The translations under genes and the position numbers were made by a program. A stretch of DNA of 46,899 bases. It comes from a virus. Each line of letters begins with the position of its first letter. The stretch's first letter is position 1. Below the pieces are notes generated by a model. It was given only the letters and a program-made list of their open reading frames with translations, was not told the DNA's origin and searched no databases. Below, one piece after another: positions 38,720 to 46,693 of this stretch. The DNA lies in IMG/VR virus record IMGVR_UViG_3300036820_000028, positions 1 to 46,899 of that record; one strand, 5' to 3'.

Positions 38720-40310
38720 CGCCGGTCTCGTCTTTGAAGCCGGGGTTATCCGGTGGTGACAGCGAGCACTCGGACAGGCGCCCGGTGTTGCGATCGTAGG
38801 CGAGACCAAAGGTCACGCCGTTGGCGTCGCCAGTGAAGCGGTCCTTCAGCACGCGGAACATCGTCGGCGCCTCGGGCTCTTGCTTGTTGCGCTCGATGCC
38901 GAACATGGCGTGCGACCACTGAGCAATGGAGCGCGAGCCACGGAAGTGCTTCTCCATGACACGGCCACCTTCCTCGTGTGGCTTGCCTTCCGGCGTAGCC
39001 AGATGGCTCACAAAGTAGAGGGTGAAGTCGAGCTGCTGTGTCAGTGCAGACCACCGAGCCATCAGCTTGTCGATTGCCCTACGCTCGTCACCTTCCTCTG
39101 CCGCCGCGATGGCGGTCAGATGGTCGATGAAGATGTGGCGACAGCCGAGCGCCGTCACCATGTAGCGCACCCGCTCCTCCACGATGTCCGCGTCCATGGC
39201 ACCGAAGTGATCGAACAGTGCGAGGTTGCCGTCGAGGTACCGCTTGGCAGACTCCAGCTCCTCGGCAGTCACCGTGACTCCGGGGATGTGCAGGCGGCGG
39301 CCCACGAGCTTCCCGACGATGGCCTTCAGGGTATGACCGGGCGCCTCCTCGAAGGCGAGGTAGCCGCAGCGGTGTCCCAGCTTGATGAGGTGCAGAGCGA
39401 TCTCTTTGAAGACGTTGCTCTTGCCGCAGCCGACGCCGCCGCCGAAGGCATACAGCTCCTTCGGGCGGATGCCATAGGTCTTCTCGGTGAGAGACTTCCA
39501 CGGCCACGGGATGCCGTCAGGGGCAATCTCGAAGGCCGTGTCGAACAGCTCATCGACCATCAGCACGCCGTCGGGTCGGTACGCTTTCGCACCCCAGATG
39601 GCGTCGATAACCTTCGCCCCCTGGCCAGCCTGGAGCGCTTCGTTGGCGTCCTTGAAGCCGGGGATGCGGGCGATCTTTGCCTTGCCGGGCGTCAGTAGCT
39701 CAGCGCACTCCTTCGCGGCCTCGCGGCCGGGCTCGTCATCGTCGAACATGAAGATGACTTCGTCGAAGTGCTCCAGCCATTCGATGGCCTTCGCCACCGA
39801 CTTCTTGGCACCCTGCGCGCCGTTGGGCACGCTGACGACAGGCCACTTGTTTCCCTGGAGCTGACTGACCGACAGCGCGTCGATCTCGCCCTCAGTGATG
39901 ACCACCTTGCGTCCGTGGTCCCGCCAGAGATGCTGGCCATACAGGCCGGCCTTCTTTGGCTCACCTACAAACGAGAAGGACTTGTCAGGGAAGCGGAGCT
40001 TCTGAGCCACGACGTAGCCCTGGTCATCACAGTAGTTGGCTATCTGGACGGGCTTGCCACTCTTCTCACCGACTTGATAGTTCCAGTGGCGACAGGTCTC
40101 CTCGTTGATGTTGCGCTTCACGAGAGCGCGTACTTCTCCGTCTGCGAAAGGACCGCTCACAGGCGCTCTCCTAGTTGGTTGCGCTCCGCCCTGGCGCGTC
40201 CGTGCGCCACAGGAGAAGCAATGGGTGTGACCGTCGTCGTACTCAGCGTTGGCGTCCGAGCTGCCACACGCCGCACATGGCCCGTGACGGATGAACGCCG
40301 CTTCGGTCAT
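38706..40310 (-). CDS. Primase-helicase (T7 gp4-like, 534 aa)
   Basis: A 534-residue bifunctional replication protein (T7 gp4A is 566). The N-terminal zinc site is Cys12, Cys15, Cys31 and Cys34. The TOPRIM primase core contains VVITEGEIDALSVSQL (about residue 140) and IFMFDDDEPGREAAKEC. The RecA-like helicase has Walker A GGGVGCGKSN (about 290), HIFIDHLTAI and FVSHLATPEGK. The ATG at 40310 overlaps the stop of the winged-helix gene (ATGA). It makes primers and unwinds the fork with the gp5-like polymerase. Confidence 0.96.
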   Translation of the reverse strand: MTEAAFIRHGPCAACGSSDANAEYDDGHTHCFSCGARTRQGGAQPTRRAPVSGPFADGEVRALVKRNINEETCRHWNYQVGEKSGKPVQIANYCDDQGYVVAQKLRFPDKSFSFVGEPKKAGLYGQHLWRDHGRKVVITEGEIDALSVSQLQGNKWPVVSVPNGAQGAKKSVAKAIEWLEHFDEVIFMFDDDEPGREAAKECAELLTPGKAKIARIPGFKDANEALQAGQGAKVIDAIWGAKAYRPDGVLMVDELFDTAFEIAPDGIPWPWKSLTEKTYGIRPKELYAFGGGVGCGKSNVFKEIALHLIKLGHRCGYLAFEEAPGHTLKAIVGKLVGRRLHIPGVTVTAEELESAKRYLDGNLALFDHFGAMDADIVEERVRYMVTALGCRHIFIDHLTAIAAAEEGDERRAIDKLMARWSALTQQLDFTLYFVSHLATPEGKPHEEGGRVMEKHFRGSRSIAQWSHAMFGIERNKQEPEAPTMFRVLKDRFTGDANGVTFGLAYDRNTGRLSECSLSPPDNPGFKDETGDAEF

Positions 40311-40576
40311 GCGGCGAGCGGCTCGCCCGCGCGCCACGTCATACCGAGGCCATCGCGCCGATTGCGCTCGGCCTCACGGTGGACGAGCGTGTACCGCGCG
40401 TAGGGAACGCCAGCGTCATCCTTGCGGATTTCGCTCTGGATCAGAACGGACTGCAACTTCAGGTCGTTTATCCGCGAGGCAAGGCGACGGATGCCGTACG
40501 ATGACGCGATGGTCTGCGTCATGTAGCCGTGGTCGATCAGGTGCGAAAGCACCCGTTGGTTCTGTGTGATCTTCAT
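40307..40576 (-). CDS. Winged-helix DNA-binding protein (89 aa)
   Basis: An 89-residue protein beginning MKITQNQRVLSHLIDHGYMT, then IASSYGIRRLASRINDLK as the likely recognition helix and a beta wing with ARYTLVHREAE. This is the short phage helix-turn-helix type. ATG 40576 is used rather than a longer frame without ribosome site. Coupled to primase-helicase. It could regulate phage genes or assist replication. Confidence 0.78.
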   Translation of the reverse strand: MKITQNQRVLSHLIDHGYMTQTIASSYGIRRLASRINDLKLQSVLIQSEIRKDDAGVPYARYTLVHREAERNRRDGLGMTWRAGEPLAA

Positions 40577-40583
40577 GTGTACC

Positions 40584-40763
40584 TCAGTCGATCCAGCCGA
40601 GCACCGCGCCCACGAAGGGTACGAGAATGCCGGCAAACTTCAGGATGGTCATGGACGCGGAGAAGCCGCCGTGCGCCAGCTCCACGATGTTGGCGATGTA
40701 TCCGCCGACGGACGCGAGGGCAATCGCGAGGATCACCAGTCCGGTGGTTACAGTGGCCTTCAT
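40584..40763 (-). CDS. Two-span membrane protein (59 aa)
   Basis: A 59-residue protein with two membrane segments (about residues 6-26 and 38-57) joined by a short polar turn. The ATG shares a base with the stop of the upstream gene (TGATG). Small two-span phage proteins include class II holins; here it lies away from lysozyme, so the role is open. Confidence 0.7.
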   Translation of the reverse strand: MKATVTTGLVILAIALASVGGYIANIVELAHGGFSASMTILKFAGILVPFVGAVLGWID

Positions 40764-40990
40764 CAGGACACCAGAGCCGACAGCTTCTGGGCCACATTGG
40801 CAGCACGCGCGGCCACGAGACGGGACGCGTAAGCAGCCGCATCGGCCTTCGCCGCCTTGGCGTCCTGCTTCGCGGCGTGCGACAGCTTGGCGTCAGCGTG
40901 GTTGTTGAGCTGCTCGACCTTCCGCGTGATGTCGGACAGGATGCCTTCGAGCGACTGAATGAACAGGCTCTTGAGAAATGCAACGATCAT
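40763..40990 (-). CDS. Small helical protein (75 aa)
   Basis: A 75-residue protein, nearly all helix: an N-terminal hydrophobic patch (IVAFLKSLFIQSLEGILSDI) and an Ala/Lys-rich remainder with heptad features. It overlaps the RusA-like gene by 4 nt. Together with the two-span membrane protein it may form a membrane complex; no family recognised. Confidence 0.7.
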   Translation of the reverse strand: MIVAFLKSLFIQSLEGILSDITRKVEQLNNHADAKLSHAAKQDAKAAKADAAAYASRLVAARAANVAQKLSALVS

Positions 40991-41400
40991 TGTTCCTCCT
41001 CGGGAACGTAGGGATTGATTAGGAGATGGATGCAGGCCACGTCAGCGAATCGTTTCGTGGCGAGCAGCGACACAACCTGCTTGTCGTCCTTCCACATGCC
41101 CACCTGGGTGAGGCCATCGAGTACGCTCTTGGCGTAGTTGTCGATGTCGCCCACAGGGAACACCAGCTTGGACGTGCGGGCCTTCTTAATGCCGAAGCTA
41201 ACTCGCACCCGCACCGGCCCCTCGAAGGGCGTGAACGTCTTGTCGACGAACAGCCCAACGAACTCCTCCCGCCAGTCCTTGTAGGACTTCGGGAAGTAGG
41301 CGACCCCGTGACCGCGGATGACCGCGATACGGGGACGGGGGCACGGAAGCGGGTCTATTGCTAGGAAGGCAGAGAAGGCGTTAGAAGTCGTCGCTACCAC
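40987..41400 (-). CDS. RusA-family Holliday junction resolvase (137 aa)
   Basis: The RusA signature is visible: a Pro/Arg-rich N-terminal stretch (PLPCPRPRIAV), the central acidic motif PVGDIDNYAKSVLDGL (about 80-96) and WKDDKQVV with further acidic residues. The start is placed at the GTG 41400, which lies 20 nt inside the SSB gene, because no ATG, GTG or TTG occurs later before the conserved part. It occupies the place of T7 endonuclease I (gene 3), right after SSB, and should resolve branched replication intermediates. Confidence 0.88.
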   Translation of the reverse strand: MVATTSNAFSAFLAIDPLPCPRPRIAVIRGHGVAYFPKSYKDWREEFVGLFVDKTFTPFEGPVRVRVSFGIKKARTSKLVFPVGDIDNYAKSVLDGLTQVGMWKDDKQVVSLLATKRFADVACIHLLINPYVPEEEQ

Positions 41401-42118
41401 CGGAAGTGGTCCCACCGGTTGCAGGCTCGTCGCCGCCGGTCTCGTCGACGAATCCATCCTCACCGTCGCCGTCGTCGGTGTAGCCTTCCTCGGCACCGAA
41501 GCCCATCGCATCGGCACTCCGACCACCCGTGTACTTCACGAGCTTCAGGAGCTGTGTGGCTTCGAGGTAGAACGTGATGCCGACTGCCCCGCTGGACGCG
41601 AGGAAGTAGGGCTTGGCATACACGCCGATCTTCCCTTCCGAGCCACCACCGACCGGCGGCAGCTTCCCGATCTTCTTGCCTTTGGCATCGAACATCGTGG
41701 GAGGGTCTTTCAGGACGATCTTCTTCGTCTCCTTGTCCTCGTACTGGGCAGCGGTCTTGGCGCGCACCGACAGTTCGCCGGTCTCCACGCCTTCCTCGTT
41801 CACCTCGGCGCGCAACACGTCAGCTTTGTGGAGCTGCTTGACGAGCTTGCCGTTCTTCTTCGCCTTCGCTTCCGCGAGCTGGCGGTCGAACTCGGCGTCG
41901 CGCATCTCCTCCAGCTTCTCAACCACTGCGTCGTGGTCGACGAGCTGCTTGCCCACGACCCACTGCTGGCCGGGCTTGAACACGCCCTTCACATTGAAGT
42001 TGGGTTTCTGGGGGAACTTCTTCGTACCCTTATCGGCCACTGGGCCGAGCCGGGGGTACACGTACAGCGACCTGGGGGTAATCAGGTGCAGTCCGACTTC
42101 GTCATCACGTTTAGACAT
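41381..42118 (-). CDS. T7 gp2.5-like single-stranded DNA-binding protein (245 aa)
   Basis: A 245-residue protein of the T7 gp2.5 type (T7: 232) with a central OB-like region (GKIGVYAKPYFLASSGAVGI, GITFYLEATQLLKLVKY) and a long acidic tail ending GGSDDF. In T7 this tail, with its terminal aromatic residue, contacts the polymerase and helicase. Its position before an endonuclease and primase-helicase matches T7. Confidence 0.93.
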   Translation of the reverse strand: MSKRDDEVGLHLITPRSLYVYPRLGPVADKGTKKFPQKPNFNVKGVFKPGQQWVVGKQLVDHDAVVEKLEEMRDAEFDRQLAEAKAKKNGKLVKQLHKADVLRAEVNEEGVETGELSVRAKTAAQYEDKETKKIVLKDPPTMFDAKGKKIGKLPPVGGGSEGKIGVYAKPYFLASSGAVGITFYLEATQLLKLVKYTGGRSADAMGFGAEEGYTDDGDGEDGFVDETGGDEPATGGTTSGGSDDF

Positions 42119-42467
42119 TCGTCGTCTCTATGGTAGTAGGGGGTTTCGTCTCGATAACCTGCGGGTAGGTGTCGGGCGGACAGACGTCCAACTCCAGTTC
42201 ACCTGTTGACTCCATCCAGTTACGCAGGTCACGCAACTTGGGGAAGACCTTGACGTTGGGGAAGCGGTTCACCGCGGAGCGCAGCCGCATGTGGCCGCGA
42301 ACGGCGAAGGCCATGTAGATGAGCACCGGCTGATCGTCGTTGCCTTCCATACACACCCAGAAGGGAGCCTTGAAGCGCGTGCCGTTTGCGCGGGCTCGCT
42401 TCTCGTTCTCTTCGGTTGCTGATGGGTCGGTGAAGATGACCTTAAGGGGACCTTTGGGTAACTTCAT
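42111..42467 (-). CDS. Hypothetical protein upstream of SSB (118 aa)
   Basis: A 118-residue protein starting at the ATG overlapping the upstream stop (ATGA). It contains LKVIFTDPSATEENEKRA, PFWVCMEGNDDQPVLIYMAF and VKVFPKLRDLRNWMES, suggesting a compact alpha/beta fold. It overlaps the SSB start by 8 nt. Not recognised. Confidence 0.75.
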   Translation of the reverse strand: MKLPKGPLKVIFTDPSATEENEKRARANGTRFKAPFWVCMEGNDDQPVLIYMAFAVRGHMRLRSAVNRFPNVKVFPKLRDLRNWMESTGELELDVCPPDTYPQVIETKPPTTIETTNV

Positions 42468-42646
42468 ATCGCCTCGTAGTTCTCGGACATGATTTCCAGG
42501 CTGTCGAGGCCGTCGTGTACCGCCCGCGCCCAGTCTTCCTTCTCGAAGTCGACTGTGGTGTAGAGCAGACACTTGAGCTTCCCGGCCTCCGCCTCACTCA
42601 GTGAGATAATTACCTTGGTGTCCGTCTGGACTTTGATCTCGGGCAT
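42464..42646 (-). CDS. Hypothetical protein (60 aa)
   Basis: A 60-residue acidic protein (DTKVIISLSEAEAGKLKCLL then a C-terminal helix). The opening 'I.LS..EA..L..LL' rhythm resembles that of the 95-aa protein encoded two genes upstream, so both may share a small phage fold. Coupled by ATGA downstream. Confidence 0.72.
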   Translation of the reverse strand: MPEIKVQTDTKVIISLSEAEAGKLKCLLYTTVDFEKEDWARAVHDGLDSLEIMSENYEAI

Positions 42647-42647
42647 G

Positions 42648-42791
42648 TCAGATAACTCCTATGAGGGCGAAGTACTTGGTGAGATCACGCTCCGTAACAC
42701 CTAACGACAACAATCGTTGCCGTGTGGTATCCAGAACGTGGCCATGCTGTTCACGCTCGGCCCGCGCGAGGTTCAGGAGGGCGGCGCGCAT
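42648..42791 (-). CDS. 47-aa helical protein
   Basis: A 47-residue basic helical protein (LLNLARAEREQHGHVLDTTR, then a second helix with VTERDLTKYFALIG). Its ATG shares the base of the upstream stop (TAATG). No family recognised. Confidence 0.68.
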   Translation of the reverse strand: MRAALLNLARAEREQHGHVLDTTRQRLLSLGVTERDLTKYFALIGVI

Positions 42792-43078
42792 TAGGTGGAC
42801 TCCACGACACCGCGTGAGGCATCGGTGAAGTACAGACTGGTGCCACTTTCGTAGGTCAGAAGGACCTCGTCGGTGTCGGGGGACCTGATGCCGGCGTCGA
42901 AGAGTGCGACCGTGATTCCGTCGGTATAGCACCGCGCAGTAGTCTTGGGGTGGCCACCGATGTGACCGAGGACGATCTTCAGCGCCACTGCTTCGGCCTG
43001 CGTAAGCTCCAGGCGCACGCCGTTGTCGACGAAGCGAGGCTCGGTGGCGACCTTTGTCAGCTTGATTGCGGTAGCCAT
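42791..43078 (-). CDS. Hypothetical protein (95 aa)
   Basis: A 95-residue protein with GVRLELTQAEAVALKIVLGH, the same helix motif as in the 60-aa protein downstream, then a beta segment. The ATG shares its first base with the stop of the preceding gene. Function unknown. Confidence 0.72.
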   Translation of the reverse strand: MATAIKLTKVATEPRFVDNGVRLELTQAEAVALKIVLGHIGGHPKTTARCYTDGITVALFDAGIRSPDTDEVLLTYESGTSLYFTDASRGVVEST

Positions 43079-43299
43079 TACAGCTTCGCTCCTTTGTCGT
43101 TGTAGAACGGGACGACTTCCTGACAGCCGGCATAGACCAAAGTCATGCCGGGCTGATCGAAGCCGTGCTTGTCGTTGATGCCGCGCTCAATCGAGATGCA
43201 CTCATCGAGTGTCTCGAAGGCAGCCGTGGGGGTGGGGATCATCAGGTGTACGGGCTTGGCCAGCGTGGCGTACACCAGAACGATTGCGAATACGCTCAT
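43078..43299 (-). CDS. Possible exported or membrane-anchored small protein (73 aa)
   Basis: A 73-residue protein with a hydrophobic N-terminus (VFAIVLVYATLAK) that could be a signal anchor, followed by a soluble part with two cysteines (LDECIS, AGCQEV) that could form a disulfide after export. Overlaps both neighbours. Confidence 0.68.
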   Translation of the reverse strand: MSVFAIVLVYATLAKPVHLMIPTPTAAFETLDECISIERGINDKHGFDQPGMTLVYAGCQEVVPFYNDKGAKL

Positions 43300-43541
43300 G
43301 CGGCCTCCGCCGGGTGGTGAGTCAGGTTGTTGATGATGGTTGCGAAGCGCTCCGACTTGACGTGGCCCGGCTCGCGGGGGTTACGTCGGATCTCCTCCAG
43401 TTGCACCACAGTGGCCGCTGCGAGCAGCCGTCCGGTGATCGTTGGGATCATCGGAATGGTTCGCTGAAGGGCACGGACGGTGTCCCGACGGAGAACTTTG
43501 GCCAGCCGATGGACCTTGTCGATCTTGTTGATGGTGCTCAT
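43296..43541 (-). CDS. Hypothetical helical protein (81 aa)
   Basis: An 81-residue basic protein (INKIDKVHRLAKVLRRDTVR, TVVQLEEIRRNPREPGHV). The ATG at 43541 overlaps the stop of the membrane peptide gene (ATGA). A longer frame reaching 43688 would swallow that gene and is not used. Confidence 0.7.
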   Translation of the reverse strand: MSTINKIDKVHRLAKVLRRDTVRALQRTIPMIPTITGRLLAAATVVQLEEIRRNPREPGHVKSERFATIINNLTHHPAEAA

Positions 43542-43666
43542 CGGCAGGCCTCCCTTATGGCCGCGACGGCGGTGCAAAGGAGAACGGTAACGATGCCTAC
43601 CGCTATGGCTCCCAAGAAGGTCGCCATGAAAGCGTTGGCTACTAGGGAGAACGTGTGGTCGCTCAC
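43538..43666 (-). CDS. 42-aa single-span membrane peptide
   Basis: A 42-residue peptide with one strong membrane segment (about residues 13-36, ATFLGAIAVGIVTVLLCTAV). GGGGAGG lies 5 nt before the GTG start. Overlaps both flanking genes by 4 nt. Function unknown. Confidence 0.65.
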   Translation of the reverse strand: MSDHTFSLVANAFMATFLGAIAVGIVTVLLCTAVAAIREACR

Positions 43667-43989
43667 GCGTACCTCCCCTGCTCACCACGTCGACCGATCT
43701 CGTTCGCCGCGTAGTCGCGGACGGCCTGCACGTGTGAACTGAAGGGACCTTCGGCGTGCGACAGCACGTTGCGGGCGCTCTCGATGGCGTCGTTCAGTGA
43801 GATGTTTGCCGACTGACACATGGCCAGCAGTGCCACGGCGGTGCCGAGGATCTGTTCGCCGGGGGTGTGGTCCTGTACCCGTGAGATGACCTTGAAGGCC
43901 GGCACGCGGACACGGGCGGGGTTGCACAGAAAGCGGAGCTGGTCGCGGACGGTGTGCGGCCGGTAGCCGCGGATCGCGGTTGCTGCCAA
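43663..43989 (-). CDS. Hypothetical protein, first gene after RNA polymerase (108 aa)
   Basis: A 108-residue protein starting at a TTG behind AGGAGG. The sequence has RDQLRFLCNPARVRVPAFKV, then GEQILGTAVALLAMCQSANI and a C-terminal helix with VQAVRDYAANEI. It opens the middle gene block, just after a promoter copy and a terminator hairpin. No family recognised. Confidence 0.72.
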   Translation of the reverse strand: MAATAIRGYRPHTVRDQLRFLCNPARVRVPAFKVISRVQDHTPGEQILGTAVALLAMCQSANISLNDAIESARNVLSHAEGPFSSHVQAVRDYAANEIGRRGEQGRYA

Positions 43990-44006
43990 GGGAACCTCCT
44001 GAAACG

Positions 44007-44036
44007 AAAAGAGCCCCGGCGGGATTGCCAGGGCTC
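44007..44036 (-). terminator. Rho-independent terminator between RNA polymerase and the middle genes
   Basis: A 10-bp stem (GAGCCCTGGC with GCCGGGGCTC, one wobble) and 6-nt loop followed by TTTT on the minus strand. It lies about 115 bp past the polymerase stop and 70 bp past promoter copy 2. It could end host-polymerase transcripts, like the T7 early terminator, while the phage polymerase reads through. Confidence 0.85.
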
Positions 44037-44105
44037 TCGGGTGCGCCCATTACAGGCGCGAGTGCATGGGACACCTCAGGGTTGGGCTGATGTGTGCTTA
44101 GGTGT

Positions 44106-44127
44106 GGGTACGAGGGTGCAACTTTTT
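44106..44127 (-). promoter_or_regulatory. Putative phage RNA polymerase promoter, copy 2
   Basis: Minus strand AAAAAGTTGCACCCTCGTACCC, identical over 22 bases to the copy at 46661-46682, in the gap just after the RNA polymerase gene. Long identity in two non-coding places with the same orientation as the genes fits a phage promoter for the middle genes. Confidence 0.65.
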
Positions 44128-44151
44128 GCAGTCAGTGCGGATGCGGAACGT

Positions 44152-46620
44152 CTAGGCAAAGAAGTACCTAGCCTCGCGGACGGCCGCGAGGTCCAGTGTG
44201 CCGCGGGAAGGCACCGTGGGTAGTTTCGCAATCAGCTCGGGATGGTCGCTTAATTGATCCTCCAGTTCGGCCCGGAATTTTTCAAGCAAATCGGGCTCGT
44301 ATTGCTCCACGAACGATTCGCGGATGCACGCATGGAGCACGTCGACGTCCGCCGCGTGGACACCGAAGGAGTCGTGAATGCAGGCCCAGTGGTTGAGCCC
44401 GTTCTCGATCCCCAGGTTGACGGTGGCCATCAGGTGGGCGCTGTCGAGCGAATGCACGAAGTTTGGCGCGACGCCGGCCTCCTGCTTCTTGGGGTCGAGC
44501 GCCTCCATGTCCTCGGCCAGATTCAGGAACAGCCGCTGTCCCTTGTAGTGCAGCTTTACGCGGTGGCTCGTAGACTTCCGGTAACCCTGTTCAACCCTGA
44601 ACCCACTCGGCGCGGTCCAGCAGACGGCCAGCTCGGCCTCCGCCATCAGCGCTGAGCATTCCTTCAGGAACTTCATGGCGTCCCTAGCGGCAACCACAAC
44701 GTCACCGATGGCATGCCAAACGATGTTAGCCATGTACACCGAAGCTTGCCTGACGTCCTCGCCGTCGAGGTAGTCAGAGCCCCCCAGGCCCTCCACGGCT
44801 CGCGCGACTTGACCCTGCATGCCGTACACCGTGGCGCTGTAACACAGCGTCATCGTCGGCTGCTTCGCGATCTTGCGCACGACCTTGCCCTTCCACGCCT
44901 CACTCAGTGCGGAACCGGAACCATCAGACAAAGCTTGGGCTCGATTAGCTACCTGCGTGTAGATGTCTGCCGGCTTCGTCGCCGGTACGAGATTGACCGC
45001 GGTCCCACCAACGGGGTCGCGGAGCATCGCCGAGTAGTGCTGCAGACCGGAACACGATCCGTCCATCGCAATGGGGAGATGGGAAACGTAAGCCGAGCCA
45101 CCCACTTGAGCGCCTGCAAGCTCGAAACAAGCCGCCAGGGCGCACCACGGAGAATCGGCTCCGGTCCAGAACAGCTCATCCAGGGGCGAAGATGCCGAGC
45201 CATGTAGTTTCTCCAGGTTGTCATTCACCCACTTCACGCGATCCTCGAATGACACCTTGTCGATGCCAAACAGGTTCGCGATGTGGACCTTGAGCCAGAA
45301 CAGACCGCTGTCGCCCAACGGCTTCCCTTCGGCGAACTCCAGCAGCGCACGCCCGTCATCGCTCGACTGTGGGTTGAGGTAGCTCGCGTACGGGTAGATG
45401 CGGCCACGGAAGTCGAGATAGTGCGGGAAGTAGATTGCTGCCTCGTCGGCGAACTTCTCGGCTACCCACAGCTTCTGTGCAGCCGCCACGCGTTTCGACC
45501 GACGGCGCCCGTTGCGCTCGTAGATCATCGCCGCGTCACGCTTCCATGACGACAGCGCCTCACGCTGCCCGACGGTGAGCTGTGATCCCTCGATGTCCTT
45601 CGACACCTCGGCCAGCTCCGCGGGGCGGGGTGGGAGACACTCGTCGGCCTCGGCGAGCAGTGACGCGAACCGGGGGCCGGCCGCGCGGCACTCCTGCATC
45701 ACGGCAAGCACGGGCTTGTTGATGCGCCAGGGTGTCGACTGGACGGCATTCACGGCCCGGTAGACGTTGCTCAGGTCACCTGATGTGAGCCGCTGGAGCG
45801 CACCAGGGAGCCGTGACTGCACCATACGGGCTCGCTGAATGGCCCGCGTGAGGTACCCGCCGCTGATCCAACGCTTCACCGTTCCATCTTCCAGAATGCG
45901 CTCCTCCGTGCGCCACACGCGCGGCGGAATGAGCATCGGCTGGTGAACGGGGTGCAGGTCGCGCCACGCCTGATGTGCGCCTTCAAGTGCCGTTTGGGCC
46001 TCGGGCGTGAACACCACACGCACCGGCGTATTGTGTCGGCCTTCTGTGTCGCGCTGCAGGTCGACGATGTTGCAGGTCTGAGCGAACAGCTCGACCAGCT
46101 TCACACCCAGGTGCAGCTTGTCCGTGTTCGACCAGCCCAGCTTCTCCACGGCGTACTTCTCGACGACGTGCCGTAGGACTCCCTGCTTGTGTCGCTCGGA
46201 GGTAGCCTTGCGGATCTGCTGCATGACCTTCCGGTATAGCCCCGGGGCAGCGTCACCGAGCTTCACTAGGTTCAGGTGATCCTCAATGGCGGTACCCAAC
46301 GCGAGGGCCACGCTGTTCACCCGCTGGCGGCTGGATGCACCATCAATGGCATAGCGCACGGTGAGGTACGCGGCCTGCTCGGGCAGCACATGGGCGAGGT
46401 AGGGCACAGCCCGGTGCTTACGGCCGGCAGCTCCGGGCTTCGCTGCATCCTGCACCCACTGGTCTATGGCCTGGGCCAGGACAGGCAGAGCATCGTCTGT
46501 CACCCGCTGGCATGCCGTGGTGGCGGACTCACTCCGCTGGCGCATGGCATCGTAGCGCTTCTGGCCGAGTGCAACGGATTCATACTCAAGTTCACCCTGA
46601 CGGGTCATAAGGTCAGTCAT
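44152..46620 (-). CDS. Single-subunit DNA-dependent RNA polymerase (T7 gp1-like, 822 aa)
   Basis: An 822-residue T7-type RNA polymerase (T7: 883). The palm motif LPIAMDGSCSGLQHYSAMLR carries the first catalytic Asp (about 520). The O-helix VRKIAKQPTMTLCYS has the family's R...K...M...Y spacing (Lys about 585). The second Asp is in ACIHDSFGVH (about 750), with FVHSLDSAHLM before it, and the C-terminus ends in an aromatic-Phe-Ala like T7. The ATG at 46620 follows AAGGTAA; the frame reaches back to 46710 but crosses the promoter copy. It should transcribe all middle and late phage genes. In the prophage it is the first gene inside attR. Confidence 0.97.
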   Translation of the reverse strand: MTDLMTRQGELEYESVALGQKRYDAMRQRSESATTACQRVTDDALPVLAQAIDQWVQDAAKPGAAGRKHRAVPYLAHVLPEQAAYLTVRYAIDGASSRQRVNSVALALGTAIEDHLNLVKLGDAAPGLYRKVMQQIRKATSERHKQGVLRHVVEKYAVEKLGWSNTDKLHLGVKLVELFAQTCNIVDLQRDTEGRHNTPVRVVFTPEAQTALEGAHQAWRDLHPVHQPMLIPPRVWRTEERILEDGTVKRWISGGYLTRAIQRARMVQSRLPGALQRLTSGDLSNVYRAVNAVQSTPWRINKPVLAVMQECRAAGPRFASLLAEADECLPPRPAELAEVSKDIEGSQLTVGQREALSSWKRDAAMIYERNGRRRSKRVAAAQKLWVAEKFADEAAIYFPHYLDFRGRIYPYASYLNPQSSDDGRALLEFAEGKPLGDSGLFWLKVHIANLFGIDKVSFEDRVKWVNDNLEKLHGSASSPLDELFWTGADSPWCALAACFELAGAQVGGSAYVSHLPIAMDGSCSGLQHYSAMLRDPVGGTAVNLVPATKPADIYTQVANRAQALSDGSGSALSEAWKGKVVRKIAKQPTMTLCYSATVYGMQGQVARAVEGLGGSDYLDGEDVRQASVYMANIVWHAIGDVVVAARDAMKFLKECSALMAEAELAVCWTAPSGFRVEQGYRKSTSHRVKLHYKGQRLFLNLAEDMEALDPKKQEAGVAPNFVHSLDSAHLMATVNLGIENGLNHWACIHDSFGVHAADVDVLHACIRESFVEQYEPDLLEKFRAELEDQLSDHPELIAKLPTVPSRGTLDLAAVREARYFFA

Positions 46621-46660
46621 CAGGTTACCTTTATGTGTATTGATAAGGCGCACACTCGGG

Positions 46661-46682
46661 GGGTACGAGGGTGCAACTTTTT
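46661..46682 (-). promoter_or_regulatory. Putative phage RNA polymerase promoter, copy 1 (before its own gene)
   Basis: Minus strand AAAAAGTTGCACCCTCGTACCC, 40 bp before the polymerase ATG. The same 22 bases occur at 44106-44127 and a variant at 31778-31800. If it is a promoter for the phage polymerase, the gene drives its own expression once any polymerase is made. Confidence 0.62.
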
Positions 46683-46693
46683 GAATGGAACGC

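Larger units (their letters stand above)
35347..44157. repeat. 24-bp dispersed repeat (two best copies of the CGTTCCGCATCCGCACT motif)
   Basis: 35347-35370 (inside the DNA polymerase gene, just upstream of the GIY-YIG gene) and 44134-44157 (across the RNA polymerase stop) match over 24 bases with one difference. Shorter relatives on the same strand occur near 4071-4086, 4841-4858, 5550-5567 and 5887-5905. Function unknown. The coordinates given span both copies, not a continuous feature. Confidence 0.5.
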
